A stretch of DNA of 64,000 bases from JAVWJP01 sp036638975 (GCA_036638975.1 JAVWJP010000001.1:1-64000); one strand, 5' to 3'. Numbered from the stretch's first letter, positions 1 to 8,961 are shown. Made by a program: numbers and translations. Notes: generated by a model not told the origin, from the sequence alone.

Positions 1-79
1 ATTGTACTACAATGCTTGAGAGGTTCTCAACTTTCATTTAACTTTACAATACGATTCACCCGTAAAGGAGGTAATTTAC

Positions 80-2500
80 ATGGAAAATAAACCTAAAGAC
101 GAGCTTGAATTAAACGAGCTTATTACGATGCCAATGCTTGCGCTGAGAGGTCTTGTGCTTTTCCCGCAGATGGTTTTACATTTTGAAGTTGGGCGCGAAA
201 AATCCGTTTCGGCACTAAATGAATCTATGAAAACAGGGCAGCAGATATTTCTTGTTGCACAAAAAGATATAAAAATTGATAACCCCACAGTGAACGACCT
301 TTATAAGGTTGGTGTAGTTGCAGAGGTCAGACAAATATTAAAGTCGCAAGGTAATACTCTGCGCGTTTTGGTTGCGGGTACTTACCGTGCGCAGCTTATA
401 GAAATGGTAGATTCCGGCAAGCATTTGCAGGCTGTTATACAAAAATTCCCCCTTAAAATACCTAAAATAAAGCGAACTGCACTGGTTGATGCCTTGATGC
501 GTACCGTTAAAGAGCTTTTTGAGGAATACTGTTTTTTAACACCAAAAATGCCGCGGGATATGGTTGTAAATTCGCTTTCTACCGATGACCCTGTTTACCT
601 TTGCGAATATATAACGGCAAATATACCGCTTGAGGTAGAAGAAAAGCAGCGTATACTTGAAGAATCTGCTCCGTCAAAACGGCTAGAGCTTTTGGCTGGA
701 ATACTTGAAAACGAGAACAGTATTTTAGGGCTTGAACGCGATATTTATGACAAAGTAAAAGAGCAGATAGACCAAAACCAGCGCGAATATTTTTTGCGCG
801 AGCAGATGAAGATAATTTCTGACGAGCTAGGCGAAAGCGATTCTCCCGCAGAAGAAGCTGATGATTATTATAAAAAAATATCAGCTCTCAAGCTGGACGT
901 GGAATGCGAAAAAAAGCTTATGCAAGAGGCAGACAGACTTTCGCGCCTGCCAAGCGGTACGCAAGAGGCGGCGGTGCTACGTACATACCTGGACACCTGC
1001 TTAGAGCTGCCGTGGAACACCGTTACAAAAGAAAAAACAGACCTTGTCCGTGCCGAAAAAATACTTAATGCTGACCATTATGGCCTTACAAAGGTTAAAG
1101 AGCGCATATTGGAGCTTGTTGCGGTTCGCAGCCTCGCACCCGACATAAAGGGGCAGATAATTTGCCTTGTAGGGCCTCCCGGAGTGGGTAAAACCTCTAT
1201 AGCCAAATCTGTCGCACGTGCACTGGGGCGCCGTTATACCCGTGTTTCGCTGGGTGGTGTTCGTGACGAATCAGACATACGCGGGCATCGCAAAACCTAT
1301 GTCGGCGCAATGCCGGGGCGCATAATAACAGCTATAAAGCTTGCCGGAAGCAAAAACCCAATATTGCTTTTGGACGAAATTGATAAGCTGGGCAACGATT
1401 TTAGGGGCGACCCTTCCTCAGCACTTTTAGAGGTGCTCGATTCCGAACAAAACAGCGCTTTTCGTGACCATTATATAGAGCTACCGTTTGATTTAAGCGC
1501 TGTGCTTTTTATAACAACTGCCAACGACCGCGACGCTATACCCGCACCGCTTTTAGATAGAATGGAAGTGGTGGAGCTTAACAGCTATACCCGCGAAGAA
1601 AAGTTTAATATTGCTAAAAAATATTTGGTGCCAAAGCAGACAAAGCGCCATGGGCTGGGCACAAAAACAATTAAAATAGCCGATGATGCACTGTATGCCT
1701 TAACGGATAATTACACCAGAGAAGCCGGTGTAAGAAACTTAGAGCGCACCATAGCTTCGTTGTGCCGCAAGGCGGCTAAAAAAATAGTTGCCGGCGAAAA
1801 ATCTAAAATAAACATTACCAACCAAAATATAACCGACTTTTTGGGCGTGCGCAAATACAAGCCCGAAATGATAGAGCAAATAAACGAAATAGGTCTTGTA
1901 AATGGCTTGGCATGGACGTCTGTCGGCGGAGAAATGCTACAGGTTGAGGTTGCTATTCTTGACGGAACAGGCAAAATAGAGCTTACGGGGCAGCTTGGAG
2001 ATGTAATGAAGGAATCGGCGCACGCCGCAATAAGCTACATTCGTTCGCGCGCGGCAAGCTTTAATATAGAGCCGGATTTTTACAAAAATAAGGATATTCA
2101 TATACATATTCCGGAGGGAGCAATACCCAAAGACGGTCCATCGGCGGGTGTCACCATGTGCACTGCGGTTATATCGGCGTTAAGCGGCATAGCTGTGCGC
2201 TGCGACGTTGCAATGACAGGTGAAATAACCTTGCGCGGGCGCGTGCTGCCTATAGGCGGGCTTAAAGAAAAAACAATGGCGGCATATCGTGCAGGCGTAA
2301 AAATAGTAATTATACCCGCCGATAATGAGCCGGACATTGCCGAGCTTGACCCTGTTGTTACAAATAATATTAAGTTTGTACCCGCAAAGCAAATAGATAC
2401 TGTCCTTAAAACTGCCTTGGTTTCGTCCTGCGAAAACCAGAAAAAAGCCCCTGTGCTGCCTGTTGTAAAGCAGGCTGAGCACGCTTTAATTACACAATAA
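80..2500 (+). CDS. lon: ATP-dependent protease Lon
   Basis: This 806-residue protein is a full-length LonA protease, a cytoplasmic AAA+ hexamer that degrades misfolded and regulatory proteins. The N-terminal substrate-binding domain covers about residues 15-210. The Walker A motif GPPGVGKTS is at 365-373, followed by the Walker B LLLDEIDK. The C-terminal protease domain has the catalytic serine in KDGPSAG (S688) and the lysine in GLKEK (K731), 43 residues apart as in E. coli Lon. A strong AAAGGAGG lies 9 bases before the ATG. It is followed 25 bp later by engB, the lon-engB order known from other Firmicutes. Family assignment is secure. Confidence 0.98.
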   Translation: MENKPKDELELNELITMPMLALRGLVLFPQMVLHFEVGREKSVSALNESMKTGQQIFLVAQKDIKIDNPTVNDLYKVGVVAEVRQILKSQGNTLRVLVAGTYRAQLIEMVDSGKHLQAVIQKFPLKIPKIKRTALVDALMRTVKELFEEYCFLTPKMPRDMVVNSLSTDDPVYLCEYITANIPLEVEEKQRILEESAPSKRLELLAGILENENSILGLERDIYDKVKEQIDQNQREYFLREQMKIISDELGESDSPAEEADDYYKKISALKLDVECEKKLMQEADRLSRLPSGTQEAAVLRTYLDTCLELPWNTVTKEKTDLVRAEKILNADHYGLTKVKERILELVAVRSLAPDIKGQIICLVGPPGVGKTSIAKSVARALGRRYTRVSLGGVRDESDIRGHRKTYVGAMPGRIITAIKLAGSKNPILLLDEIDKLGNDFRGDPSSALLEVLDSEQNSAFRDHYIELPFDLSAVLFITTANDRDAIPAPLLDRMEVVELNSYTREEKFNIAKKYLVPKQTKRHGLGTKTIKIADDALYALTDNYTREAGVRNLERTIASLCRKAAKKIVAGEKSKINITNQNITDFLGVRKYKPEMIEQINEIGLVNGLAWTSVGGEMLQVEVAILDGTGKIELTGQLGDVMKESAHAAISYIRSRAASFNIEPDFYKNKDIHIHIPEGAIPKDGPSAGVTMCTAVISALSGIAVRCDVAMTGEITLRGRVLPIGGLKEKTMAAYRAGVKIVIIPADNEPDIAELDPVVTNNIKFVPAKQIDTVLKTALVSSCENQKKAPVLPVVKQAEHALITQ

Positions 2501-2525
2501 TAATAATAAAAGAAGGTAGCCCAAA

Positions 2526-3182
2526 ATGAACTGGAATAAAGTAGAGTTTGAAGCGTCCTACGGTCTGTTCTCGCAAATTCCGCCTTGTCAAACTATAGAG
2601 ATAGCTTTTTCGGGGCGTTCCAATGTGGGTAAATCTTCGCTTATCAATAAAATTTTTAACCGTAAAGCTATAGCCAGAGTAAGCTCTATGCCGGGTAAAA
2701 CCACCACAATAAATTTTTTTAAGCTTGAAAATGTTCGCTTTGCAGATTTGCCGGGCTATGGCTATGCAAAGGTTGCAAAGAGCGAGAAAACGCGTTGGTC
2801 AGAGCTTATAGGCAACTATTTGCACAGCGACAGGGCAATTGTGCTTGTGGTACAGCTTGTGGATATGCGGCATGAGCCAACAAAAGATGATTTACAGATG
2901 ATAAACTATTTTATAGATTCTGAAACTCCTTTTATTGTAGCGCTTACAAAGGCAGACAAATTAAGCGCAAGCGAGCGTAAAAAACGCCTTGCGGAGCTTA
3001 ACAGCGAAATACCCTGTGCAGGACAGGTGACAATGATAGTTACATCGGCAGAAAACGGCGAGGGCACAGAAGATATTCGTAAAATAATTGAGGAATTGAC
3101 CCTTGAGCCTTATACACCCGCCGAAGAAGAAAATGTTTTTTTGGAAGAACAACGCGCAGAAGAAGACGGTACGAAGCTTTAG
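2526..3182 (+). CDS. engB: Ribosome biogenesis GTPase EngB (YsxC/YihA)
   Basis: The product is a 218-residue TrmE-Era-EngA-EngB GTPase needed for 50S subunit assembly. The P-loop GRSNVGKSS is at residues 30-38, the switch II DLPGYGYAKV near 75, and the guanine-specificity TKADKL near 140. The C-terminal tail of about 20 residues is acidic and slightly longer than the core domain. AGAAGG precedes the ATG. It sits between lon and lysA on the same strand with 25 bp and 11 bp gaps, so co-transcription is likely. Confidence 0.96.
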   Translation: MNWNKVEFEASYGLFSQIPPCQTIEIAFSGRSNVGKSSLINKIFNRKAIARVSSMPGKTTTINFFKLENVRFADLPGYGYAKVAKSEKTRWSELIGNYLHSDRAIVLVVQLVDMRHEPTKDDLQMINYFIDSETPFIVALTKADKLSASERKKRLAELNSEIPCAGQVTMIVTSAENGEGTEDIRKIIEELTLEPYTPAEEENVFLEEQRAEEDGTKL

Positions 3183-3193
3183 GAGGTAAAAAT

Positions 3194-4498
3194 ATGTTTG
3201 TTTCAGAGTGTCTTAACATTAACAGTGAGGGGCATCTTACCATAGGCGGGCTTAGCACGGTCGCCTTGGCGGCAAAACACGGTACACCGCTTTATGTCAT
3301 GGACGAGGACAGTATTCGTGCAAATTGCCGCAGTTTTAAAAGCTCTATAGAAGAAAGCTACGAGGGCGGGGGCACAGTGGCTTTTGCAAGCAAGGCTTTT
3401 TGCTGCAAGGCTATTTGCAAAATTGTTATGGAGGAGGGTCTGGGGCTTGATGTTGTTTCGGCAGGGGAGCTTTATACCGCTATTTCTGTCGGTTTTCCGC
3501 CTGAAAAAATATATTTCCATGGCAACAATAAAACTCCAAACGAGCTTAGCGATGCACTGCAATATGGTGTTGGCAGAATAGTTGTAGATAATTTAACAGA
3601 GCTTGAGGTGCTAAGCCGCATAGCTCTTGCCATAGACGGTAAAACTGCAAATATTCTTTTGCGGATAAAGCCGGGTATAGATGCACATACGCACGATTTT
3701 GTGCGGACAGGGCAGATAGACAGTAAATTTGGTTTTGCGCTGGAAACAGGTGAGGCAATGTTTGCTGTAAAAAAAGCACTCTGCACACAGAATGTATGCT
3801 TAAAAGGCGTGCATTGTCACATAGGCTCGCAGATACTTGATGTAGAGCCGTTTGAGCTTGCCGCCGAAACCATGTTAAGCTTTTTAGCCGATGTTAAAAA
3901 AAGCACCTGTGTGGAGCTTGGGGAACTTAATTTGGGCGGTGGCTTTGGCATAAAATATTTACCGCAGACTGCTTTTGTGCCTTATGGCAGCTACATGAGC
4001 CGTGTTTCGGCTGTGGTTCATAAAAAATGTGACGAGCTTGGTCTTGCGCTTCCTCATATCATAATAGAGCCGGGCAGGGCAATTGTGGGGTGCGAAGGAA
4101 TTACGCTTTACACAATAGGCGCTGTAAAGCATATTCCCAATATACGCACCTATGTTTCTGTAGACGGCGGTATGGCAGACAACCCGCGATACGCACTTTA
4201 TAAGTCTGAATATCAGGCGATTATCGCAAACAAGGCAAATAAAATATGTAATACAAAGGTGACGGTTGCGGGCAAGTGCTGCGAAAGCGGAGATTTGCTG
4301 GGAGAAGGAATGATGATACAAGAGCCGTCACCGGGAGATATTTTAGCCGTACTTTCAACGGGCGCATATAATTACTCTATGGCGTCCAATTATAACCGCT
4401 TGCCAAAGCCTGCTGTTGTAATGGTTTGCGGTGGCAAAGAGCGAATAGTGGTTAAGCGCCAGAGCTTTGATGAGCTTTTGCAAGATGATTTGCTTTAA
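3194..4498 (+). CDS. lysA: Diaminopimelate decarboxylase
   Basis: A 434-residue fold-III PLP decarboxylase that converts meso-diaminopimelate to L-lysine, the last step of lysine synthesis. The PLP lysine lies in AFASKAF (K67), followed by the HCHIGSQ motif, the glycine-rich GGGFGIKY phosphate-binding loop, and the EPGRAIVG and CESGD motifs of the active site. AGGAGG lies 7 bases before the ATG. It belongs with dapL (7.4 kb) and asd-dapA-dapB (15-18 kb), which supply its substrate. The 11-bp gap to engB suggests readthrough from the lon operon. Confidence 0.96.
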   Translation: MFVSECLNINSEGHLTIGGLSTVALAAKHGTPLYVMDEDSIRANCRSFKSSIEESYEGGGTVAFASKAFCCKAICKIVMEEGLGLDVVSAGELYTAISVGFPPEKIYFHGNNKTPNELSDALQYGVGRIVVDNLTELEVLSRIALAIDGKTANILLRIKPGIDAHTHDFVRTGQIDSKFGFALETGEAMFAVKKALCTQNVCLKGVHCHIGSQILDVEPFELAAETMLSFLADVKKSTCVELGELNLGGGFGIKYLPQTAFVPYGSYMSRVSAVVHKKCDELGLALPHIIIEPGRAIVGCEGITLYTIGAVKHIPNIRTYVSVDGGMADNPRYALYKSEYQAIIANKANKICNTKVTVAGKCCESGDLLGEGMMIQEPSPGDILAVLSTGAYNYSMASNYNRLPKPAVVMVCGGKERIVVKRQSFDELLQDDLL

Positions 4499-4542
4499 TA
4501 GTTAAAAAATTACCAAAAATAATAAAATTTTGTACTTTACTG

Positions 4543-4571
4543 TTTACTTTCACAGTTTAGTATGTTAAACT
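4543..4571 (+). promoter_or_regulatory. Possible promoter with an overlapping palindrome before the TrpR-like gene
   Basis: TTTACT (4543-4548) and TAAACT (4566-4571) are spaced by 17 bp. The perfect inverted repeat AGTTTA-N6-TAAACT (4554-4571) covers the -10 box. A palindrome on the promoter of a TrpR-superfamily regulator gene could be an autoregulatory operator. This is inference; the -35 and -10 matches are only moderate. Confidence 0.4.
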
Positions 4572-4623
4572 ATGTGTGGATATAAACCCGTAGTACAGAT
4601 TGACAGATTTTGGAGGGCATACT

Positions 4624-4923
4624 ATGAATTCAAAGTTAAAAGATATAAATGTTGAGATTCTTTTTAATGCAGTGCTTTCATTAAAAAACATGGAAGAATG
4701 CTATGACTTTTTTGACGACCTTTGCACCGTGCCGGAGCTCAAAGCACTTTCGCAGCGCTTGCAAGTGGCAAAAATGTTGGACGAGCACAAGGTTTACAGC
4801 GATATTGTAAATGTTACAGGTGCTTCTACAGCCACAATAAGCCGCGTTAATCGCTCGCTTAATTATGGTTGCGACGGGTATCGCATTATTTTTGACAGAA
4901 TGAACACCGAGCAAAAGGGTTAG
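4624..4923 (+). CDS. TrpR/YerC-family transcriptional regulator
   Basis: This small DNA-binding protein (99 residues) matches the YerC/YecD branch of the TrpR superfamily. A dimerisation helix region (ELKALSQRLQVAKML) precedes the helix-turn-helix, with recognition helix VTGASTATISRVNRSL. The open frame extends upstream to a TTG at 4600, but the ATG at 4624 has GGAGGG 5 bases upstream and gives the usual family length, so it is chosen. Ligand and targets of this branch are not established. A palindrome sits on its putative promoter. The methyltransferase gene follows after 3 bp. Confidence 0.87.
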   Translation: MNSKLKDINVEILFNAVLSLKNMEECYDFFDDLCTVPELKALSQRLQVAKMLDEHKVYSDIVNVTGASTATISRVNRSLNYGCDGYRIIFDRMNTEQKG

Positions 4924-4926
4924 GCT

Positions 4927-5784
4927 ATGGCATATACTTGTTTCGCAACTTATTATGACGGCCTGACGGGTAACGTTTCGTACGCTGCTCGTGCGGGCTA
5001 TTTTAGCGCCCTTATAAAAAAATATGCGCATGACGCAAATATACTGCTGGATTTAGCTTGCGGCACAGGCAGCCTCTCGGCTGAGCTTTTAGCCTTGGGC
5101 TACGAGGTAATAGGTGTTGATGTTTCTTCAGAAATGCTGGCTGTAGCCACGCAGAAGGCACCCGCAGCACTTTTTTTGTGTCAAGATATGACAAAGCTGG
5201 ATTTGTACGGTACTGTGGATGTAACCGTTTGCGCATTGGACAGTTTAAACCATTTAATTACGCTTGATGCGCTGCAAAAAGCGGTGGATAAGGTAACTTT
5301 TTTTACCGCACCTGACGGTATTTTTATTTTCGATGTAAACACTGTTTATAAGCATAAGAGCGTATTGGCTGATAATACTTTCTTTTATGAGAATGAAAAC
5401 TGTTGTTGCGTTTGGCAAAATGAATACAGCAATAAAAACCATATCGTAAATATAGAGCTTGATTTTTTTGTAAAAGAGGGCAGACTTTACAGACGAGAAA
5501 GCGAAAGCTTTGCAGAACGTGCCTTTACAGAAGAAGAACTTAGCTCTGTACTTGCAAAGGCGGGGCTGGAGGTTTTGGCGCTGTACGAGGGAGATACTTT
5601 TAATGTGCCAAATGACAAAACCGAAAGAGCCGTATATGTGACGCGCAAGCTTCCACTGCACCGAGGCGGCATAACAGCCAACAACACAGATACAGCAATA
5701 TCAAATGAAGCGGAGGAAATAAAAAATGAGCACACTCGTTCGATATATATCAGAAGACGGGGGAATAGTATGCACGGCGCTTGA
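4927..5784 (+). CDS. Class I SAM-dependent methyltransferase
   Basis: A 285-residue Rossmann-fold methyltransferase. Motif I is LLDLACGTGSL, the acidic loop GVDVSSEML follows, and DSLNHL lies near motif IV. It resembles the YqeM-like small-molecule or RNA methyltransferases of Firmicutes, whose substrates are poorly defined; no substrate is proposed here. It starts 3 bp after the TrpR-like gene. Its last 59 bp overlap hslO in another frame, so the polar C-terminal tail may be an extension created by that overlap. Confidence 0.88.
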   Translation: MAYTCFATYYDGLTGNVSYAARAGYFSALIKKYAHDANILLDLACGTGSLSAELLALGYEVIGVDVSSEMLAVATQKAPAALFLCQDMTKLDLYGTVDVTVCALDSLNHLITLDALQKAVDKVTFFTAPDGIFIFDVNTVYKHKSVLADNTFFYENENCCCVWQNEYSNKNHIVNIELDFFVKEGRLYRRESESFAERAFTEEELSSVLAKAGLEVLALYEGDTFNVPNDKTERAVYVTRKLPLHRGGITANNTDTAISNEAEEIKNEHTRSIYIRRRGNSMHGA

Positions 5785-6598
5785 TTCCACAGAGATTGTG
5801 TCCAGAGCCGAATATTTTCATAAAACCTCGGCGGTTGTAACAGCAGCTATAGGCAGGCTTGCTACAGCCGCTGCAATAATGGGTTCTCAGCTTAAAGGCG
5901 AAGATGATTCCGTCACGGTTCGCATAGCCGGTGACGGTCCTATGGGTACTGCCATAGCTGTTTCCGATTCGTCAGGGAACCCGCGCGTTTGTGTGCAGAA
6001 TAATATTGTGGAATTGCCGCTTAATCAATATGGAAAGCTTGATGTAAAGGGTGCTGTTGGTACAAACGGTTACTTGCAGGTTATAAAAGATATAGGTATG
6101 AAAGAGCCGTATATGGGACAAATTCCCATAGTTTCCGGCGAGATTGCCGAGGACATTACAAGTTATTATGCTACCAGCGAGCAGCTTCCGACAGTTTGCG
6201 CTTTGGGTGTTTTGGTAAACCCAAATTTAAGCGTGCAGGCGGCGGGGGGGTATCTTTTGCAGCTTATGCCCGGTGCTACCGATGAAGAAATAGAGCATAT
6301 TGAAAGCAACATGAAGGATATGCCGGCAATTTCGGCTATGTTTGCACAGGGCGCTACTCCGCATGATGTTTGCAAAAAAGTTATGCAGGGCTTTGCGCCA
6401 CAGCTTTTGGACGAAACTCAGGTGGAATACAAGTGCAATTGCAGCCGCGAGCGTATAGAGCGCGCTCTTATATCTTTAGGCGCGCAAGAGCTTGAAAAAA
6501 TGGCGCAAGAGCAGCCTAAAACACAGGTGTCATGCCATTTTTGCAATAAAATTTATAATTTTAACAGTGATGAAATTCGTTCGCTTATAAATAATTAG
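5726..6598 (+). CDS. hslO: Hsp33 redox-regulated chaperone
   Basis: The 290-residue product is Hsp33, a cytoplasmic holdase switched on by oxidative unfolding. The C-terminal zinc centre has both halves intact: CNC in the EYKCNCSRER segment and CHFC in VSCHFCNKIY. The N-terminal SAGVDG-type substrate domain (GDGPMGT, GTNGYL) is complete. GGAGG lies 8 bases before the ATG inside the end of the preceding methyltransferase gene, implying translational coupling. A strong terminator follows after 12 bp. Confidence 0.95.
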   Translation: MSTLVRYISEDGGIVCTALDSTEIVSRAEYFHKTSAVVTAAIGRLATAAAIMGSQLKGEDDSVTVRIAGDGPMGTAIAVSDSSGNPRVCVQNNIVELPLNQYGKLDVKGAVGTNGYLQVIKDIGMKEPYMGQIPIVSGEIAEDITSYYATSEQLPTVCALGVLVNPNLSVQAAGGYLLQLMPGATDEEIEHIESNMKDMPAISAMFAQGATPHDVCKKVMQGFAPQLLDETQVEYKCNCSRERIERALISLGAQELEKMAQEQPKTQVSCHFCNKIYNFNSDEIRSLINN

Positions 6599-6610
6599 TT
6601 TATGCAAATA

Positions 6611-6665
6611 AAAAGATACCCACCACAAACCGTATTACTAAAAGGTTTGTAGTGGGTATCTTTTT
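6611..6665. terminator. Bidirectional terminator between hslO and the tRNA operon
   Basis: A near-perfect stem of about 20 bp (arms 6611-6631 and 6643-6665) with a 12-base loop ends in TTTTTT on the plus strand and in TTTT on the minus strand. It serves the convergent hslO and tRNA transcripts. Its plus-strand T-run directly abuts the CCA end of tRNA-Cys. Confidence 0.9.
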
Positions 6666-6739
6666 TGGAGGCGCCACCCGAAATCGAATCGGGGATAAAG
6701 GTTTTGCAGACCTCTGCCTTACCGCTTGGCTATGGCGCC
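6666..6739 (-). tRNA. tRNA-Cys (GCA)
   Basis: On the minus strand the acceptor arms GGCGCCA/TGGCGCC pair perfectly, the anticodon loop CTGCAAA carries GCA, the T-loop is TTCGATT, and the discriminator is U, as expected for tRNA-Cys. CCA is encoded. It is the last tRNA of the cluster, with the terminator stem immediately downstream. Confidence 0.95.
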
Positions 6740-6759
6740 ATATTACTTATATATTCATA

Positions 6760-6835
6760 TGGAGCGGGTTACGAGGTTCGAACTCGCTACCTCCACCTTG
6801 GCAAGGTGGCGCTCTACCAAATGAGCTAAACCCGC
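6760..6835 (-). tRNA. tRNA-Gly (GCC)
   Basis: Minus-strand cloverleaf: acceptor GCGGGTT/AACCCGC, anticodon stem CCACC/GGTGG around TTGCCAA (anticodon GCC), T-loop TTCGAAC, encoded CCA. It is 3 bp from tRNA-Phe and 20 bp from tRNA-Cys. Confidence 0.95.
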
Positions 6836-6838
6836 AAA

Positions 6839-6914
<76 letters not shown>

Positions 6915-6967
6915 ATGGGAAAAGTGGGGCGCTGCCCCACAATGGAACAAGAAAACATGAGAACCGA

Positions 6968-7004
6968 GGCTGCATAGTATTTTTTAATGGCGACCTGGAT
7001 GGGG
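6968..7004. repeat. Duplicated fragment of the tRNA-Asp 3' end
   Basis: These 37 bases match 7108-7143 with one substitution and one single-base indel. The match comprises the last 17 bases of tRNA-Asp including CCA, plus about 20 bases of its downstream flank. Similarity stops abruptly inside the T-arm, so this is a tRNA fragment, not a gene. The two copies are 140 bp apart; the segment between them and the flank upstream (6915-6967) contain only hairpins and no gene. Confidence 0.85.
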
Positions 7005-7126
7005 TCTACCCGCGCCGTAGAAAACCTGCCACAGGTAGCTTTTCTGTCGCTAAATCTTCGCCTTGCGGCTCTGTTTAGCTCCACGGCTGTTCGCTCCCCA
7101 TCGCTGGGGCTGCATAATATTTTTAA

Positions 7127-7203
7127 TGGCGACCTGGATGGGGATCGAACCCACGACCTCTAGCGTGACAGGCTAGCGTTCTAACCAGCTGAACTACCAG
7201 GCC
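7127..7203 (-). tRNA. tRNA-Asp (GTC)
   Basis: Minus-strand cloverleaf: acceptor GGCCTGG/CCAGGTC with one G-U pair, anticodon stem CTAGC/GCTAG around CTGTCAC (anticodon GTC), T-loop TTCGATC, encoded CCA, discriminator G. Only 6 bp separate it from tRNA-Val, while over 200 bp separate it from tRNA-Phe. Confidence 0.96.
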
Positions 7204-7209
7204 AAAATG

Positions 7210-7285
7210 TGGTGGGAACAACAGGGCTCGAACCTGTGACCCTCTGCTTGTAAGGCAGATGCTCTCCCAGCTGAGCTATGCTCCC
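7210..7285 (-). tRNA. tRNA-Val (TAC)
   Basis: Minus-strand cloverleaf: acceptor GGGAGCA/TGTTCCC with one G-T pair, anticodon stem CTGC/GCAG around CTTACAA (anticodon TAC), T-loop TTCGAGC, encoded CCA. It is the promoter-proximal tRNA of the cluster. Confidence 0.95.
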
Positions 7286-7319
7286 ACACCACAGTGCGCG
7301 TATTACAGCGACGAGATTT

Positions 7320-7348
7320 ATTATACTATATACTCTTTAGATTGTCAA
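7320..7348 (-). promoter_or_regulatory. Consensus sigma-A promoter of the tRNA operon
   Basis: On the minus strand TTGACA and TATAAT are both perfect and separated by exactly 17 bp. The -10 box lies 35 bp upstream of tRNA-Val. A perfect consensus promoter is typical of highly expressed stable RNA operons. Confidence 0.92.
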
Positions 7349-7430
7349 TGCTGTTTTTGCCTTTTTGCAAATTTTATACAAATTACATAGCAAGCATATT
7401 TGACACATAAAGTGCAATCAAGCATACAGC

Positions 7431-8624
7431 CTAAGTTATATTGCTGTTATATAGCTTAGCTATGCGGCGCATTGCAAGCTCGGTTGCCGCCTTGTCACCA
7501 AAGGCTGTAAGACGTAGGTAGCCTTCTCCGCATTTGCCAAAGCCTATTCCAGGTGTGCCAACAACTCCGCATTCGTTAAGCAGCTTGTCAAAAAAGCTCC
7601 ACGAGTCTATGCACTGTGGGCAGCGTAGCCAGATGTAAGGCGAATTTTTACCACCGCTAAAGCTTATATCAAGCTCGCGCAGGGTGTTTGTTATAATAGA
7701 GGCGTTTTTGCGGTAGACACCGAGGTTTGCTTTTACCTGTGACATACCGGCTTCTGTTAAAACGGCGGCCGCGCCGCGTTGTATTATGTACGAAACCCCG
7801 TTAAATTTTGTCGCTTGTCTGCGCTGCCACAGCTTTTTTAGACTTACCCCATTTATATTAAGCCTTTGCGGTACAACTGTCCACCCGCAGCGTGTGCCTG
7901 TAAAACCCGCCATTTTAGAAAATGAGCATAGCTCTATGGCGCATGATTCCGCACCGACTATTTCGTATATGCTTCGCGGCAGATTTTCTTCGGTAATGAA
8001 GGCTTCATAGGCTGCGTCATATATTATAACGGCGCTTTTTTCTATGGCATAATTCACCCATTTTTGCAGCTCGCCTTTGTTATATGCTGCTCCGGTCGGG
8101 TTATTGGGCGAGCAAATATAGATGATATCGGCATCAATATTATCATTTGGCATAGGTAAAAAACCATTGTCTTTGTTTGCCGCAAGGTAAACTATTTTTC
8201 GCCCCGATATAATGCTTGTGTCGACATATGCGGGGTAAACAGGGCTTGGAATAAGCACGGTGTTATTTTCATCAAACAAATCAGAAAGCCCGCCTATTGC
8301 ACTTTTTGACCCATCATTTATAAAAATATCATCTAATGGCACATTTGTACCGCGAGATTCATAATACCCCGCAATGCCCTCACGCAAAAAGTCATAGCCT
8401 TGCTCCGGTCCATATCCGCGGAAGCTTGCCTTACTGCTCATTTGCGCCACAGCCGCCTGCATAGCCGCTACAGCCGCCATGGGTAAAGGTAGTGTGACAT
8501 CACCTATTCCCAGACGAATAAGCTTTTTTGTGGGGTTTTCTGCCGTATATTCCGACACCTTTTTTGCAATGTCATAAAACAAATAGTCTTGTGTAAGGTT
8601 CTCAAAATTTTTGTTAAGCCTCAT
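7431..8624 (-). CDS. dapL: LL-diaminopimelate aminotransferase
   Basis: A 397-residue class I/II PLP aminotransferase that converts tetrahydrodipicolinate directly to LL-diaminopimelate. The N-terminus contains the family motif LIRLGIGDVTLPLP and RGYGPEQGYDFLREGI; the PLP lysine is in CSFSKMAGFTGTRCGW. Its use means the organism can bypass the DapD/DapC/DapE acyl route. GTGAGGA precedes the ATG. It follows the small DUF gene by 40 bp on the same strand and is physically separated from the asd-dapA-dapB operon 6 kb away. Confidence 0.95.
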   Translation of the reverse strand: MRLNKNFENLTQDYLFYDIAKKVSEYTAENPTKKLIRLGIGDVTLPLPMAAVAAMQAAVAQMSSKASFRGYGPEQGYDFLREGIAGYYESRGTNVPLDDIFINDGSKSAIGGLSDLFDENNTVLIPSPVYPAYVDTSIISGRKIVYLAANKDNGFLPMPNDNIDADIIYICSPNNPTGAAYNKGELQKWVNYAIEKSAVIIYDAAYEAFITEENLPRSIYEIVGAESCAIELCSFSKMAGFTGTRCGWTVVPQRLNINGVSLKKLWQRRQATKFNGVSYIIQRGAAAVLTEAGMSQVKANLGVYRKNASIITNTLRELDISFSGGKNSPYIWLRCPQCIDSWSFFDKLLNECGVVGTPGIGFGKCGEGYLRLTAFGDKAATELAMRRIAKLYNSNIT

Positions 8625-8664
8625 AGCCTGTCCTCACTTTTGCCGCCTTAAAAAAATTGCTTTA

Positions 8665-8961
8665 TCAATATTCAGCCATGCAGTGGATTAAAAGGTCGCA
8701 GGTTATTTCTCGCCAATTTGCAATTTGAACTGAATTTTCATAAAGAAAGGTGACAATTTCTAAAGTTTCTTCTTTTGAAGATGAAATTCCTGTAAGAAAA
8801 TCGTGCTCACAGCTGCCGTTTTCGTCAACATATATTCCAATGCCGTATTGCGAAATTCCGTTCTCCTGTGTTTCAATCATGCCATAGCTTATTTGCTTGC
8901 TGCTTTGCAGTGTACCAATCTTAGAGAAGTTTTTCTTATAAAGCGTAATTGTATTTTCCAT
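8665..8961 (-). CDS. Small conserved clostridial protein (possibly DUF6514)
   Basis: A 98-residue soluble protein with no signal peptide or membrane segment. The pattern YGIGIYVDENG, then LTGISSSKEE, then VTFLYENSV recalls small clostridial proteins annotated as DUF6514; that match is from memory and is not firm. AAGGAAGGAAG lies upstream of the ATG. It has its own promoter at 9021-9049 and probably forms a two-gene transcript with dapL. No function can be proposed. Confidence 0.7.
   Translation of the reverse strand: MENTITLYKKNFSKIGTLQSSKQISYGMIETQENGISQYGIGIYVDENGSCEHDFLTGISSSKEETLEIVTFLYENSVQIANWREITCDLLIHCMAEY

Noticed and set aside
1..79. Tail of an upstream gene before lon
   Set aside because: One frame is open but too short to identify; only a TTGAG/CTCAA hairpin and the lon ribosome binding site can be supported.
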